A stretch of DNA of 64,000 bases from Skeletonema tropicum (GCA_037178625.1 CM074134.1:1364001-1428000), one strand, 5' to 3'; counted from the first letter of the stretch, positions 1 to 10,578 are shown. The notes: generated from the sequence alone by a model not told the origin. A program made the numbers and translations.

Positions 1-628
1 AGGCATACTCACGAAAGAATCTACTCAAACGCAAAATGTATTGGGAAGAACCGTACCCCCTTGGTGTCGCAGGCGAGAGTACGGCATCCATTATTGATAT
101 TGACGAAGCAAAATTCAAACTCGAGTCGACGGACCGCTCTTACGGGAAGGTGGCCCGAGAGTTCCGATGCAATTTAAGAGGAAGCTACAAAAAGGGAGAC
201 CCGGAACCAATTTGATTATGGCCGTATCTGGAGATAATCAAAATCCAATCTCTTTCCATAAACAATTCACAGAAGGAGGGACTGATCTTCATAGGTTCTA
301 TTGCTTCATGGAGGATTTGATCGATTTCCTTGGCAACAACTACCCAAACCGGAGCTTCCTTTTCACATTAGACAATCTCAATATCCACAAACACCCCATC
401 ATCCTGAACTTGATTGAAGATGCTGGACATCGAGTCGTGTTTCGAGCACTTTATTGGTCGTGTGACGGATCTATTGAGTATTTCTTCAATACCATACACA
501 CCATCCTTGAGATGGGTGGCGACAAAATGGAAGATGTGAATGCTTTGGTGAATCGGATTAATCTTATCATCGGAAGTATGGGATCTTTCCGTAGATACTT
601 TCTACACGTAGGATTTCCTGACAACTAG
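1..628 (+). pseudogene. IS630/Tc1-mariner-type DDE transposase, partial and frameshifted
   Basis: The 5' part, open from base 3 to about 209, contains IDIDEAKFKLE, which fits the first catalytic Asp region. The 3' part, 167-628 in another frame, contains FTLDNLNIHKH (second Asp, DN..IH) and YWSCDGSIEYFFNTI (third acidic residue, in the place of the PDLNPIE block of IS630/Tc1 enzymes). The two frames join near base 200, where one base appears to be missing in the run CCCGGAACC; translation then flows across. The gene enters from the left window edge, so the N-terminal DNA-binding part is not seen. The motif order and about 200 visible residues make a DDE transposase very likely. The frameshift suggests an inactive copy, or a sequencing indel. 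Confidence 0.8.
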
Positions 629-717
629 TTATTCATGAAGTAGAATAATACAAATAATGATGTATAATCATATGAATTTAGTTCAAAAGAAACTATGCAT
701 AGCCTAATTCAAGCGCT

Positions 718-1847
718 TCAAGTGCTTGATAGAATCTGTGAGCAAATCTGCTGCCTCCGGAGTACTGCACAATTGAACTCTTCCAAGTGCTTCTTCTTTG
801 CCTTACAAGCTTTGGTGATTGATTTATTCACCTTCGCATTATCGTCGAAATCAGGTTCTTTATCGCAGAGTGAATGGCTGCACTTCGGACATGGCAAAGA
901 AATCGCTTTCCCTCCAAACTTATTGTACTCCCGATCTAACTTATCCGATGATAGCTTCACTGCCTTGCAACCTTTTTTGTTGATATTTCTCCTTGTCCAA
1001 CTTTGCCAAACAATACAGTTGAACGTTCTCTAGAATTGTGGTGAATACTGCCAACTCTCTCTCCAATGCCCTCGTCAAGAAATTATCATGTTGAAGCAGC
1101 TCGTTCATCAATACCCAGGTCTTTGCCATGGCCGCTGCAATCACCGACTTTTTTGTCTTCTGTGCGTATCTTTTGGTCGGAATTACCGTCATAGCACGAC
1201 ATTTTAGTGGATCACTGCACTTGGCCGCTGCTTCAACGATAGAAGCTTTGTTTCCGAGAGAGTATTCATGTTTGTGAGGAGTTTACCTGCTGAATGCGTA
1301 GTAGATGTCATGTCTTCCTTTTCCGCAAGCCTTGACTCAATATATAGCAGACTGTAGAGATGGAGAAATTTTTCGAATAGTGGGAGATGGAATCTTCACA
1401 ACTTTGGGAGGACGTATTCCCTTGTGGGAGGACGTTTGGAATCTGCACCAGCGGCGGCACCATCGTCATCATTATCATTGCTGCTCGGCGAGGCATGAGG
1501 GGAGGGGAGAAGTTCGACTGATGGGGTCGGCGAATCAACATCGGCCGATGAAAGACTCTCACTCTCTTTAGATTTTCTTAATCTTTCTTTTTCTCTGGCC
1601 TTTTCCCTTGCCGCTTTCTTTGCATCAACTCTGGCCCACATTTCCATACAGAGGAATGATAGGAGGATGATCCGGATCCGGATGAGATGGAAATACCGTC
1701 ATCTTTCTTGCCCTTTGGCGAGGCAAAGGGCGAGGCAGACGACATCTGTGTACTGCTATTGTTGTATCTAATACTATTGGCTCCCCCTATGAGCCGGCGA
1801 TCCTTTTTCCGACTCCTCAATGGACCCGCCGGACGCTTCGATGACAT
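718..1847 (-). pseudogene. unknown Cys-rich/Ser-rich protein, broken frames
   Basis: Four collinear minus-strand pieces read like one protein broken by frame changes. First comes a basic, Ser-rich N-terminus (1847 to about 1640, beginning MSSKRPAGPLRSRKK). Next is a charged segment (about 1640-1396, with AKKAAREKAREKERLRK). Then comes a helical segment (about 1285-941, with NKASIVEAAAKCSDPLKC and AKTWVLMNELLQHDNF). Last is a C-terminal piece (960-718) with CPKCSHSLC followed by a Lys-rich tail. The CPKC...C arrangement could bind zinc. It lies back to back with the transposase remnant and may be transposon cargo or an unrelated gene. I do not recognise the family. Frame changes lie near 945-960 and 1640. 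Introns could explain some of them, but I found no convincing splice sites. Confidence 0.4.
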
Positions 1848-1933
1848 GGTTCATGTCATGTTGTAGTGCTTGTGAAATTGCCGTTGAGCTTCTACGGGCT
1901 TGTACTATTCCTACGTAGAAATGACTATTAGAT

Positions 1934-2461
1934 CTAAAAGGGGTCGTAAATGACGGATGGTATGACGAAAACGCCACACGCGCGGGCAAAAACATTTGTT
2001 CTGGAAAATGTAGTAGTTAGCGTGACGAATTGACCCCTTTTTGAAGCGTCAAAAAATTTCTCGAATGTCATTCTGGCGCGCCCCGCGTAAATCAAGCACG
2101 TTTGACCCCCATAGTTATTCCCTTGGTTGTACACATAAGAATTGCTGTACAGAATCCCATTTAAACCACCAACTTCCAGATAAGTCCCATGACATATGTC
2201 CTTGAACCAGTTTTCAAGTGCTTTATCCTCTCCACTTTGTGACTTGTACCAACCTTTCTCAAGATGTACTGGCCTTGCTTCACATGAGCGAGCAGTACTC
2301 TTCCAAAGTGTTCTTGGCAGTATTTTCACTAATTTACTACTTGGCAATATTGTATTTTCGTTTCCGACGAGCCATAATGTTAATGTGCTCTTCTTTTTCA
2401 AATCATGAAACATCAACAACGTTGTCAATATTGCAACAATGGCAATCCTCTTTTTGCCCAT
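1934..2461 (-). pseudogene. truncated FkbM-family methyltransferase-like protein
   Basis: The reading frame starts at an ATG (2461) and encodes 175 residues. The N-terminus MGKKRIAIVAILTTLLMF looks like a signal anchor. Around residues 70-110, SQSGEDKALENWF and GTYLEVGGLNGILYSNSYV match the start of FkbM-type SAM-dependent methyltransferase domains (the E-x-G-x-x-(D/N)-G-x-x-x-S-N block). The following LIYAGRARMTFEKFF resembles the next strand and helix of the fold. The domain then stops after about 100 residues, well short of the usual 150 or more. No continuation was found downstream, where the 718-1847 remnant begins. It is probably a 3'-truncated pseudogene; a missed downstream exon is the alternative. 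Confidence 0.55.
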
Positions 2462-2648
2462 GATTATTCAATGAACCAGCCTGAGAGGGCTTACATATGC
2501 ATATGGTGGAGATAAAAAAAAATGGTTGGTAGGGCAATAGTCGCATAGAGGCATAGATTATGTACTCCACTTACTTAGGGGGTCATAAAGAAAAAAGACA
2601 CATCTCCATATTCTCGAAAATCTGCGTAGGAATTGTTATTAAAATGCG

Positions 2649-2671
2649 AATCTGTCTGTAAAAGACAGATT
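2649..2671. repeat. small perfect hairpin in intergenic DNA
   Basis: AATCTGTC (2649-2656) and GACAGATT (2664-2671) form an 8-bp perfect stem with a 7-nt loop, in the 345-bp gap (2462-2806) between the methyltransferase remnant and the next gene. A further TCTGTCT occurs near 2721. No other feature was recognised in this gap. Confidence 0.35.
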
Positions 2672-2947
2672 TGGGTCTCAAAATAGTCATTACATACATC
2701 CGTCGCATTTACTACATATCTGTCTACATATCACTTACGTCGGTCCAGCTGTCCGTAAAAAATAACTGAGAACCACTCGCTGCATGTGCGGTGTTAGTAC
2801 TTCTAGTTGTCGAACACGCTGCCAGCAAAAGCCTTCCGAAGAGAACCAGCCTGTCTCTACAACATAACACAAGCACCACTGTCTTGTGGACAAAGGACAC
2901 CAAGAAAGACCATCGTGAGCTGTAATTTCGACTTTGATATTAATAAC

Positions 2948-5770
2948 ATGCTCTGGAGCGACGAAGGCGAAGGCGAAGGCGAAGGAAGCAGCGCCATTCT
3001 ACACCGCAACAAGACAGCAGGCGACGACATGTTGTGTTCCCCACAAGTGATAAAATTTTCGTCACGGCTGTCGGTGGCGCACCGTAATGATAAGAATGAT
3101 GTTGATTCAAACTTGACATTCAAAGAGTTCCGCCGTAGTTTGAGTATTCTGAAGCGGTCGCTTCATGTAATTGACTCCGACGCTTATGCTGACAGTGAAC
3201 TCGATTCTGAACTCGATTCTGAATCTGACTATGAAAGTACATACTCACAAGAAGATGATAATAATGACGAAGAAGGAAAAGAAGAAGATGAAGAACTCCT
3301 AACAGAAGGCAACGTTGAACTACCATCCTCCTATGCACTTGGCACCTCCTTGAGATCAATGCAGTCCCTCTCCCGAAAGACTAAGATGCCTATCGATGTG
3401 GACAACAAAAGACGCAAAAAACTGAAATGGCTGAAATCCTTTTACCGCCTTGATCCAAGATGGCAAATTTGCAACTTCTTTGATGACTTAGCCTACGAGG
3501 GAGTGGGAGGCATAGATGAATCAGGACGCATGCAATACAGCGGCTTGCACTTGCCCTCCATTATGCGAGCATTCAGCAGGGTCGGCGTCTTTAGTGTATG
3601 GAGACCAACCTCAAACGAGGCTATTTGTCGAATGATCTCTGGGGAAGGCACGGGGAAAGGGATGGATATCAAGGGAAAATCGGCCAAACGTGGCAAATGG
3701 AGCGGATATGTTCCTTTTCTACAGATCCACAACAATGAAGACAAGCTGAAGATTGGATCCTTGCATGCGGATGCAAGAGTGCGAGTATTCTATCCCAACA
3801 AGCTCTCAAGGGATAGAGCATTCATGTCTATGCTGATGGTGAGAGACAGCATGGTAGAAAAGACACAGCAATCAATGCAGTTCATCAATGAGGTTGAAAA
3901 TAAAGAAGCATTCATCCTTCAGATGGAAGTGCATAAATCATTTCGGAATCAATCTCATTCTCACTGCTCTGAGATATCGATGAAGACGGCTATCGAAGCT
4001 ACACGTGAGAGACTGAGCTCGGTCCTGGACTATTCCAATATTGAAGCAGCTCTCGAAGCAAAGCATCGCAATATCATGATAGATGCTGATGTGTACAAGA
4101 TTAATGACTACGCAAGCAGTGCTCAAGGGCAAGGTTGTTATGGCCTGGACATCCCCGAGAAGCTCTTTTGGGAGACGTATGTAGCAAAGGCAGATATCTC
4201 ACGTGAAGACGGCTCAGAATATGACACTGGCAGAGCATCGATGCCTGAATTCCAGGTGATGAATCTAGAGTCATTGAGGAAGGCGCCGAAAACTGGTCCT
4301 CGACCTGTTCTGTGGCACGCAGGCTGTGGGAAGGTCGGAGAGGAGCCGCCTCAAAATGTGAATCCATTGTGCCCGTTTGGGTTGCTGATGGCATACGAAG
4401 AAGGTGATGTAGGAGCAGGAGGTGGCAAGGTGACTCCAGTGGTAAGTGACTTTGATTGTTTCTTGGTGGGTACACGTGGTGTTGAATATCGCGATCCTAT
4501 GGGAGAGCAAGAGTTGTCAATGCTCAAATGGTGTGTAGATGAAATTGAGGGTGTTTTGGACATTAATGCCAAAGACGTTGGAGGGAAAGGAGGAGATTGG
4601 ACCCGTCAGTGGCTAGATGTGAAGAAGAAGTATGCATTTGATCCTCGGTTTCAGATTCCGATGCCAAAGATGGGTTATGCCGATCCTCGGAGTAGTGCTA
4701 TGATGAAAGGTGCTGTGTATTCATTGCAAGAGAACGGGGACGTCCGGCATGGACCTGAGTGCTTCAATTACTCATTCCCTCAGCAATTGGATGACAAGTT
4801 CCTCGTCATCTCTGATACGTTGCCAGGCTTGGTGCCAGTGATTATTGTTCATCTATTGTAGCTCTTTTTTCTCTTTCTCGATGCATCTGCTGTGTTGCAA
4901 GTACTAACGATTTTCTTCTCTCTTGCTCACGTCCACCTACTTACCTGCTTTACGTATCACCTACTACATCAATAGTGGAAGTATGTCGATATTGATGAGT
5001 TGAAGGAGATCCTATCGGACAAAATTGATGAGGGATTTGCCTTCCCTCTCAACCCCAAGTGGATATTGTGCGACGAGGGCTGGAAAGATCTGTATGACAA
5101 GTTGCTTGCGAGTGAGGCGCCCATTGTTCAAGATGCCATGAATGTGTGGTATCCTGATGACGTGTGGGAACGTATTGCCACGATATCCTCAAAGTATCCT
5201 GTTGGATTTGGTTCAAGCGATGTTAATGATGATAATACTTCTGAAGGCTTGGGTTTGAAGAGAATGAAACGTCGTTTTGCAATAGTAGATTATGAGAAGT
5301 TCAATGCTGAGATAGCTGAGCTGGAGCTGCAAAGGTACAAGAGTGCTAGGAGTGGTATGAATAAGCTTCGTAAAGCTCTCTTGACGTCAAGTAAGACGAA
5401 GAAAAAGACAAGAAAGAATAGCCTCTTTTCAAGTGTTCTACTCATGCTTCAAATCGGCAAAGAGGCCAATGCTCAGGTTAAGCGTACCGAAGAAGATAGT
5501 GGCAGAGATAATCCTGAAAGCAAAAAGCCTAGGTACAGATCGAGACGAAGGAGCACTATCGAGAGTGATATTACCGCGTCAACATTCAGTTCACCCTTTT
5601 CTGTCGAAAGTACATCATTGCCTCATGCAAATGGAAACGGCGTAGTCGATCGTCGACCATCTCGTAGAAGAAGTCTTGCAAACTACATCCGCAAGCGACT
5701 ATCAATATCTAGCAAGAAGAAAAAGAAGAAGAATGATAAGGTGAAGATGTCAAGAAGATTCTCATTGTAA
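2948..5770 (+). CDS. two-exon hypothetical protein with acidic N-terminal and basic C-terminal regions
   Basis: Exon 1 runs to 4831 and exon 2 from 4976 to 5770. The 144-bp intron 4832-4975 (GTGCCA...AATAG) is phase 0 and joins LPGL to WKYVDIDELKEIL. The first in-frame ATG is at 2948. The frame is open back to 2807 without an ATG, so an upstream exon is possible. The product is about 890 residues: an acidic stretch near residues 75-130 (ELDSELDSESDYESTYSQED), a globular centre with YRLDPRWQICNFFDDL, HADARVRVFYPNKLSRDRAF, VLWHAGCGKVGEEPP and VSDFDCFLVGTRGVE, then a Lys/Arg/Ser-rich tail (KKKKKK, RRSTIES, RRPSRRRS) that could be a nuclear-localisation or phosphorylation region. I do not recognise the central domain. 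Both exons have coding-like composition and the splice junction restores a continuous frame. Confidence 0.75.
4832..4975 (+). other. predicted phase-0 intron
   Basis: GT donor at 4832 and AG acceptor at 4974-4975. Upstream of the acceptor lies pyrimidine-rich sequence (TTCTTCTCTCTTGC). Removing it restores one open frame across a stop codon that would otherwise truncate the protein at 4861. Confidence 0.65.
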
Positions 5771-6108
5771 AAATATTTGAATATAAGTAGTTGCGCATGC
5801 ATTAATATCGCTCTTATTGTTCCACACACCAATCCTTCCTCTGCTGCTTCTTGTCAAGTAATATGGCTTATATTTAACCTGCCACCGCCCGACGGACCAC
5901 GATAAGGTGACATTCCCGAAAAATTTTATACTGATTCCTTGAGTACCACCAAAATAATATAAATTCCGACGTACATTTGGATCGAGAAAGCCACAAACGA
6001 AAACCACTCATCAAGCAGAAGGCTGAAGATAAAACCATGTGATGGAAATAGAACCATCCAACCACCTCTAATCTCTTGAAGCCAAAGACGATAGTCCACT
6101 CTTTGATC
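5771..6108. other. intergenic, no feature recognised
   Basis: A 338-bp gap between the orphan gene and the JmjC gene, which lie on the same strand. It should hold the 3' end of the first and the promoter of the second. Only short antisense frames without family resemblance are present. Confidence 0.5.
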
Positions 6109-7500
6109 ATGACGTTGTCGTCAGCAAAAAAGCGACCTCTCTCAGAAGCAAAAGGTAAAGATGCACACCATGATGACGATGATGCGTGCAAAAAAGTCAA
6201 ACCGACGACATCGGCGCCGCCAATCAATCAATACACTGGCTGGAAGGTCCCAAGCAACAACTACACAATTCCAACAATCAGCGCAGGTAGTGGTGCAGAT
6301 AATGACAGCCAAAGAGAGACTATCACTCCTGAATCATTCTACAATGAGTACATTCGACAGCGCAAACCGGTCGTCCTTCGTTCTGACACATCATCATCAC
6401 TGCTATCCGATCTATCCAAACTAAGCAAATGGAAAGATATCAATTATCTCAAATCTAAAGTAGACTCTAAACATACCGTCAGGGTAGAACAGCGATCCTG
6501 CAGCAGTCCAGCGAAATCAACCTTTGGCAATGGGTACGAAATACCCATGACATTTTCCAAATTTGCATCCCTCATTGCTTCCGGCGAGGATGATAAGCAC
6601 TATCTAACTACTCAAGATGTACATTCCAGTGCCGATGGTAGACCTGACTTGATGTCGCCATTGATGAAGTTCCTTCAGCACGATTTTCCATTACAGCCCT
6701 TTATTATGGGCAATCTCATCCCTCAGAATATCAACTTGTGGATGGGCAATAGTAGTGAGGGGGTGTCGTCTGGATTGCATCATGATTATCATGATAATCT
6801 GTACATTGTACTCAAGGGAACCAAGAAGTTTCGATTGTATAGCCCTCATGATACAGAATGGATGTATACTCGGGGTCATTTGGCAAAGGTACATCCAAAT
6901 GGAAGGATTAATTATCATGGCGAAGAAACAACTGCGTATGGAGCTGATTTGAAAGCAGACATGGCGGCGAGGGCGGCAAAACGGAAGGAGGATGCAGAGA
7001 GGATGTTAGAGGAGGCAGAGCGGGCTGTGGAGGAGGGAGTGGAGGGTGCAGATCGAATGTTGGAGGAGGCAGAAGTGGAATTGGAGGAGGCGATGGATGA
7101 CATTATTGATGCTGAAGTAGATGATGACGATGATGGCAACGACAACGAGAAACAATGTGTATTCGAGACATTTGGAGATGAACGAAAGAGAGTTGTTGAC
7201 AAAACAGTAGTGGATCCAAACAACTTTAGCAAAGTCAAACCACACATGTTGGATGATACAGCTGTGCTCAACGAAAGTTATCCTGACTTTCTGAATGCCA
7301 CTGCTGCTTACTGTACTGTGCAAGAAGGTGATATCTTGTACCTTCCGGCATCGTGGTTTCATGAAGTTACGAGCTATGGCGGGCAGAATGGGCATCTTGC
7401 AATGAATTATTGGTTTCATCCTCCAGATGGTGACAGTTTTGAACGTCCTTACAGCACTAACTTTTGGCCAAATGATTACAAAGATAGATTCGAGAAATGA
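6109..7500 (+). CDS. JmjC/cupin_8 2-oxoglutarate-Fe(II) oxygenase (JMJD7-like)
   Basis: 463 residues from the ATG at 6109; the upstream TTG-started extension is unlikely in a eukaryote. SGLHHDYHDNLYIVLKG holds the HxD iron-binding pair (His224, Asp226) followed by the family's NLYxVLxGxKxFxLxxP strand. EGDILYLPASWFHEVTSYGG holds the distal His418. The lysine in the GTKKF segment fits 2-oxoglutarate contacts. FIMGNLIPQNINLWMGNS and the C-terminal AMNYWFHPPDG also follow the JMJD7/cupin_8 pattern, so a protein hydroxylase role, cytosolic or nuclear, is likely. Unusual is an inserted Glu/Ala-rich coiled coil and acidic run (about residues 285-350; AERMLEEAERAVEEGVEGAD) between the iron ligands. 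The N-terminus is Lys-rich and may hold a nuclear signal. The JmjC assignment is firm; the substrate is unknown. Confidence 0.88.
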   Translation: MTLSSAKKRPLSEAKGKDAHHDDDDACKKVKPTTSAPPINQYTGWKVPSNNYTIPTISAGSGADNDSQRETITPESFYNEYIRQRKPVVLRSDTSSSLLSDLSKLSKWKDINYLKSKVDSKHTVRVEQRSCSSPAKSTFGNGYEIPMTFSKFASLIASGEDDKHYLTTQDVHSSADGRPDLMSPLMKFLQHDFPLQPFIMGNLIPQNINLWMGNSSEGVSSGLHHDYHDNLYIVLKGTKKFRLYSPHDTEWMYTRGHLAKVHPNGRINYHGEETTAYGADLKADMAARAAKRKEDAERMLEEAERAVEEGVEGADRMLEEAEVELEEAMDDIIDAEVDDDDDGNDNEKQCVFETFGDERKRVVDKTVVDPNNFSKVKPHMLDDTAVLNESYPDFLNATAAYCTVQEGDILYLPASWFHEVTSYGGQNGHLAMNYWFHPPDGDSFERPYSTNFWPNDYKDRFEK

Positions 7501-7727
7501 TGATTCTATACGGTTATAGAGCTACGAGCACTCTTCGTGCCATTCTCATTTCATCCTGACGTCAAATGAATATCTCTCCCTACTGGAAGATCATGTGGTG
7601 AAATCCTAACACAATCGATTCTTCAAACAAGCCTAACTCCTCATCCGAGCGAGAGCATCTTCTGCAAGTCCATGGAAGATAAAGACACTTGCAGAAGATT
7701 TATGTCTACACACCACTCTACTTGGCA

Positions 7728-9020
7728 TTAGTAGGCTGTCCAAAGGTCCCACAGGCTGGTATCAGATCTCCTCGCTTTTGAACATTGCTCAGTATAAATG
7801 CGCTCACCGATTCTCGGATGATGATGGTTTGAGATACATTCTTCCGCCACTTTTCCATCCTTGACGGTGGTTTTCACTGGATAAAGTTCCATTGCACCTC
7901 CATCGGACTGAAACCCATTAAAGCGCTGCTCAATCTTGGACGCATCGCAAGTCTCAAGTTCAATGTATCTGACTCCCGTTTGACTGAGACATAGGTCGGA
8001 ATTATGGACTTGAATTTGTCCTCCTTTGAGATAATTGTCAAAGAGTCCACTGCGTCCTGGCAAAAATATGAACGCTGCCGATTTGTCTGTCAATTGATTC
8101 GGGTCGCAATCTGTCACAGCAATACTCATTCCCTCAGTACAGTAATGCTGTACGTCACATTGTAAGTCTACACAGTCCGAAGTTCGATCTTGAATAAGCG
8201 GTGTGCATTCTTTGCATTTTGCACACGCCCAACAAAAGAACTTCTCCAATGGATCATCCTGCCACTCGTAACCCTGCTCCCAGTAGAGGCGTATGCGATA
8301 GGATTTATGGGTCGGTTGTGGGGATTCTGTCAAGAGGACGGACGGAGACACCGAAGGGAATGCAGTAGGAGAAACAGATGGAGTCGCAGTAGGATTGCCA
8401 TTAGTGCATTGACGAGTACTGTTGTCAAACAAACATCCTCGTTTGATGCATCTCCTTGGCTTGTTGTGGAGTGTGCTACAATATTCCTGACTGCGTAAAG
8501 GAGTTGGTTTGGGGGTTGCCTTGTGTGTTGGAGAGACAATACCGGGAGACGCAGAGGGCGACAAAGAAGGATCGAAGATTGGATCAATATATGGTGCAGT
8601 GGACGGCGTTACCGTCGGCTTGGGCGTTGCTTTTACAGCTGAAGGACTTCCTGAGGGATCAAAAGTTGCAGGTTTTGCAGTCGAAATCAGAGATGCAGTG
8701 GTTGGGTGTTGAGAAGGTGATGTCGGCATTGGCGTTGGTGCTTCTGTCAATATAAAACACTTTCGGGTACTCTTGTCAAAATGGCATCCATTTCTTCGGC
8801 ACATTCGACGCCTTCGATCATAAAGACTGCAATAATTTGACTCTGTGAATCTTGAGGAGCCAATGACACACTTTTTACCGTTGTGGAAGCAGCCTGGGGC
8901 GTCGTTGCACTTGTTCGGCTTTCGATGCCACATGCAATTGGCTAGTCGCCTATGTGTAGAGTCGACCCAGTATGTCGACGCGGAGAGTTGCATGAAGTTG
9001 TTGCCTGCCAAGGAGTTCAT
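7728..9020 (-). CDS. Cys-rich secreted protein with P-T linkers and ricin-B-like C-terminus
   Basis: Read from the ATG at 9020 it gives 430 residues. The frame continues upstream to about 9130 without an ATG and encodes a hydrophobic SIASISSLSLVRLIIF stretch, so a first exon with a signal sequence is likely missing. The N-terminal half has three related Cys modules: NCMWHRKPNKCNDAPGC, YCSLYDRRRRMCRRNGCHFD and YCSTLHNKPRRCIKRGCLFD, the last two ending STR.C. These alternate with P-T/P-S linkers. The C-terminal about 180 residues start RIRLYWEQGYEWQDDP and include LCLSQTGVRYIELETCDASKIEQRF, which resembles ricin-B/QxW beta-trefoil lectins with QRF at the QxW position. It is paralogous to the next gene upstream (9490-10578). 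It is probably an extracellular or cell-wall glycan-binding protein; that role is inference. Confidence 0.75.
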   Translation of the reverse strand: MNSLAGNNFMQLSASTYWVDSTHRRLANCMWHRKPNKCNDAPGCFHNGKKCVIGSSRFTESNYCSLYDRRRRMCRRNGCHFDKSTRKCFILTEAPTPMPTSPSQHPTTASLISTAKPATFDPSGSPSAVKATPKPTVTPSTAPYIDPIFDPSLSPSASPGIVSPTHKATPKPTPLRSQEYCSTLHNKPRRCIKRGCLFDNSTRQCTNGNPTATPSVSPTAFPSVSPSVLLTESPQPTHKSYRIRLYWEQGYEWQDDPLEKFFCWACAKCKECTPLIQDRTSDCVDLQCDVQHYCTEGMSIAVTDCDPNQLTDKSAAFIFLPGRSGLFDNYLKGGQIQVHNSDLCLSQTGVRYIELETCDASKIEQRFNGFQSDGGAMELYPVKTTVKDGKVAEECISNHHHPRIGERIYTEQCSKARRSDTSLWDLWTAY

Positions 9021-9228
9021 ATTGTGTGGGTGATTTATACTTCGAGCGGTGATTGTTGCTGATGATGGTGTTGTGAAAATTATGAGCCTGACCAAACTCA
9101 GGCTACTAATTGAAGCAATGGAGTGTGCTGATCACTGGTGAAATCAATCCTATACAAATTGAATGCATCTTGTGTATGCGTCCAATCACGACTTTCTTTG
9201 TCAAGATGTTATGATTGCATTTGATTTT

Positions 9229-9432
9229 TCAATCATGTCAACAAGTATTGAAACACGAATGCTTTCTTCTGATGATACTAAACGTTTGAATTGAAATCAT
9301 CCCATTCTTCGTATTACACATGTAACCTAAGTCTCACTTTTGTCAATCATGTCAACAGAATTTGAATGCTTTCTTCTAACGATACTTAACGTTTGAATTC
9401 AAATCATCCCATTCTTAGTATGTTACACATGT
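9229..9432. repeat. two-copy direct repeat, period 114 bp
   Basis: TCAATCATGTCAACA at 9229 recurs at 9343, followed in both copies by diverged but collinear sequence (GAATGCTTTCTTCT, ACGTTTGAATT, ATCATCCCATTCTT, TTACACATGT). It lies between the two ricin-like paralogs, upstream of the 9020 gene and downstream of the 10578 gene. Confidence 0.7.
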
Positions 9433-9489
9433 CTATAGCATCATTACTTATCACTTGCACTATGTCCCTCGCCGCATCTATCCGAAAGC

Positions 9490-10578
9490 TTAGTAAACTG
9501 ACCACAAGTTAGTGTCACTAATCCTTGCAAGCTTACATAGCTCAGCATAGATGCGTTCATTTTCCCGCGGATGATGATGCTGAGTCAAGCATCTTTCTAC
9601 TACAACTCCATCTTTCTTGGAAACTTTGGCTGGGGCAATTTCCATTGCACCACCGCCCTCGGATTTAAATCCAGTGAAACGCTGTTCAATCTTTGACGCA
9701 TCACAAGTCTCAAGCTTAATCATTCTTGCACTTACTAAACTCAAACAAAGATTCCTATTTGCAATTTGGAGCTGATCACCATCTAAATCAAACTTGTAAT
9801 TTCCTGGCAACAAGGAGAACTTTGCTGCATCAGTTCCCCTATTTGGCCGGCATTCAGTAAGGGCAAGCATCATGCCATTGCTACAATAGTTGACGGCATC
9901 ACATTTCTCGTCGAATATATTAGCATTGCAGTTGGCACATGCCATGCAATACCACTTTTCCCATGGCTCATCTTGCCAGAAATCACCACTTTCCCAATGT
10001 AGACGTAGACGAAAGGAAGATGGAAGGCTAGCCGGTGTCGGCTTGTTTGTCGGCCTTCTTGTAGGTTGTCGTGTTGGCTTGTTTGTCGGCCTGTTTGTAG
10101 GCTTGGGCGTTGGCTCGTTTGTAGGCTTGGGCGTTGGCTCAAATGTTGGCGCAGCTGATATCGTAGGAGACGCGGAAGGTTGACTTGAAGGGGCAGAAGA
10201 TGGGTTGGCACTAGGATTACTGGATGGCTGCGCAGATGAAGTCGGTACAATGCTCATCGAAGGATTGAAGCTAGGCGCAGCAGACGGAGATGAACTCATG
10301 GTAGGCTGAAGTGATGGCGAAGTTGTCATAGTGGGCAGCGAAGAGGGACGAAGTGACGGCTGAACAGAAGGAACATTTGAAGGTTGAGTTGAAGGAGTGT
10401 CTGACGGCTCAGATGTTGGTTGGTCGGTGTTCCGCAGCGCTGCAGCAATAACACGTTTATTGTGTAATTCCATCCCTCCCATGACGGCCAGGGTTGTCAA
10501 GGCTGCTACGGAAATGACAATGGATCCACCGACTGCGGCAAGCTTTGCATTTGAGAATCTTGTTGAGTTGGACGTCAT
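9490..10578 (-). CDS. membrane-anchored P-T-rich protein with ricin-B-like domain
   Basis: 362 residues from an ATG at 10578. Residues about 12-36 (KLAAVGGSIVISVAALTTLAVMGG) form a signal anchor or signal peptide. A long linker of PS/PT repeats follows (residues about 50-185, including KPTNEPTPKPTNRPTNKPT), typical of extended, probably glycosylated stalks of diatom wall or secreted proteins. The C-terminal domain starts FRLRLHWESGDFWQDEPWEKWYC and contains LCLSLVSARMIKLETCDASKIEQRF and the His-rich TQHHHPRENERIY, closely matching the 7728-9020 protein. That protein's three N-terminal Cys modules are absent here. The two genes are tandem duplicates on the same strand. Confidence 0.82.
   Translation of the reverse strand: MTSNSTRFSNAKLAAVGGSIVISVAALTTLAVMGGMELHNKRVIAAALRNTDQPTSEPSDTPSTQPSNVPSVQPSLRPSSLPTMTTSPSLQPTMSSSPSAAPSFNPSMSIVPTSSAQPSSNPSANPSSAPSSQPSASPTISAAPTFEPTPKPTNEPTPKPTNRPTNKPTRQPTRRPTNKPTPASLPSSFRLRLHWESGDFWQDEPWEKWYCMACANCNANIFDEKCDAVNYCSNGMMLALTECRPNRGTDAAKFSLLPGNYKFDLDGDQLQIANRNLCLSLVSARMIKLETCDASKIEQRFTGFKSEGGGAMEIAPAKVSKKDGVVVERCLTQHHHPRENERIYAELCKLARISDTNLWSVY

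Noticed and set aside
4420..4520. Adenylate-cyclase-like motif (VSDFDCFLVGTRGV) in the orphan gene
   Set aside because: A single short likeness with no supporting catalytic residues elsewhere; too weak to name a function.
5762..6227. Minus-strand frames opposite the JmjC start
   Set aside because: They are antisense to the JmjC N-terminus and intergenic DNA, with no family likeness.
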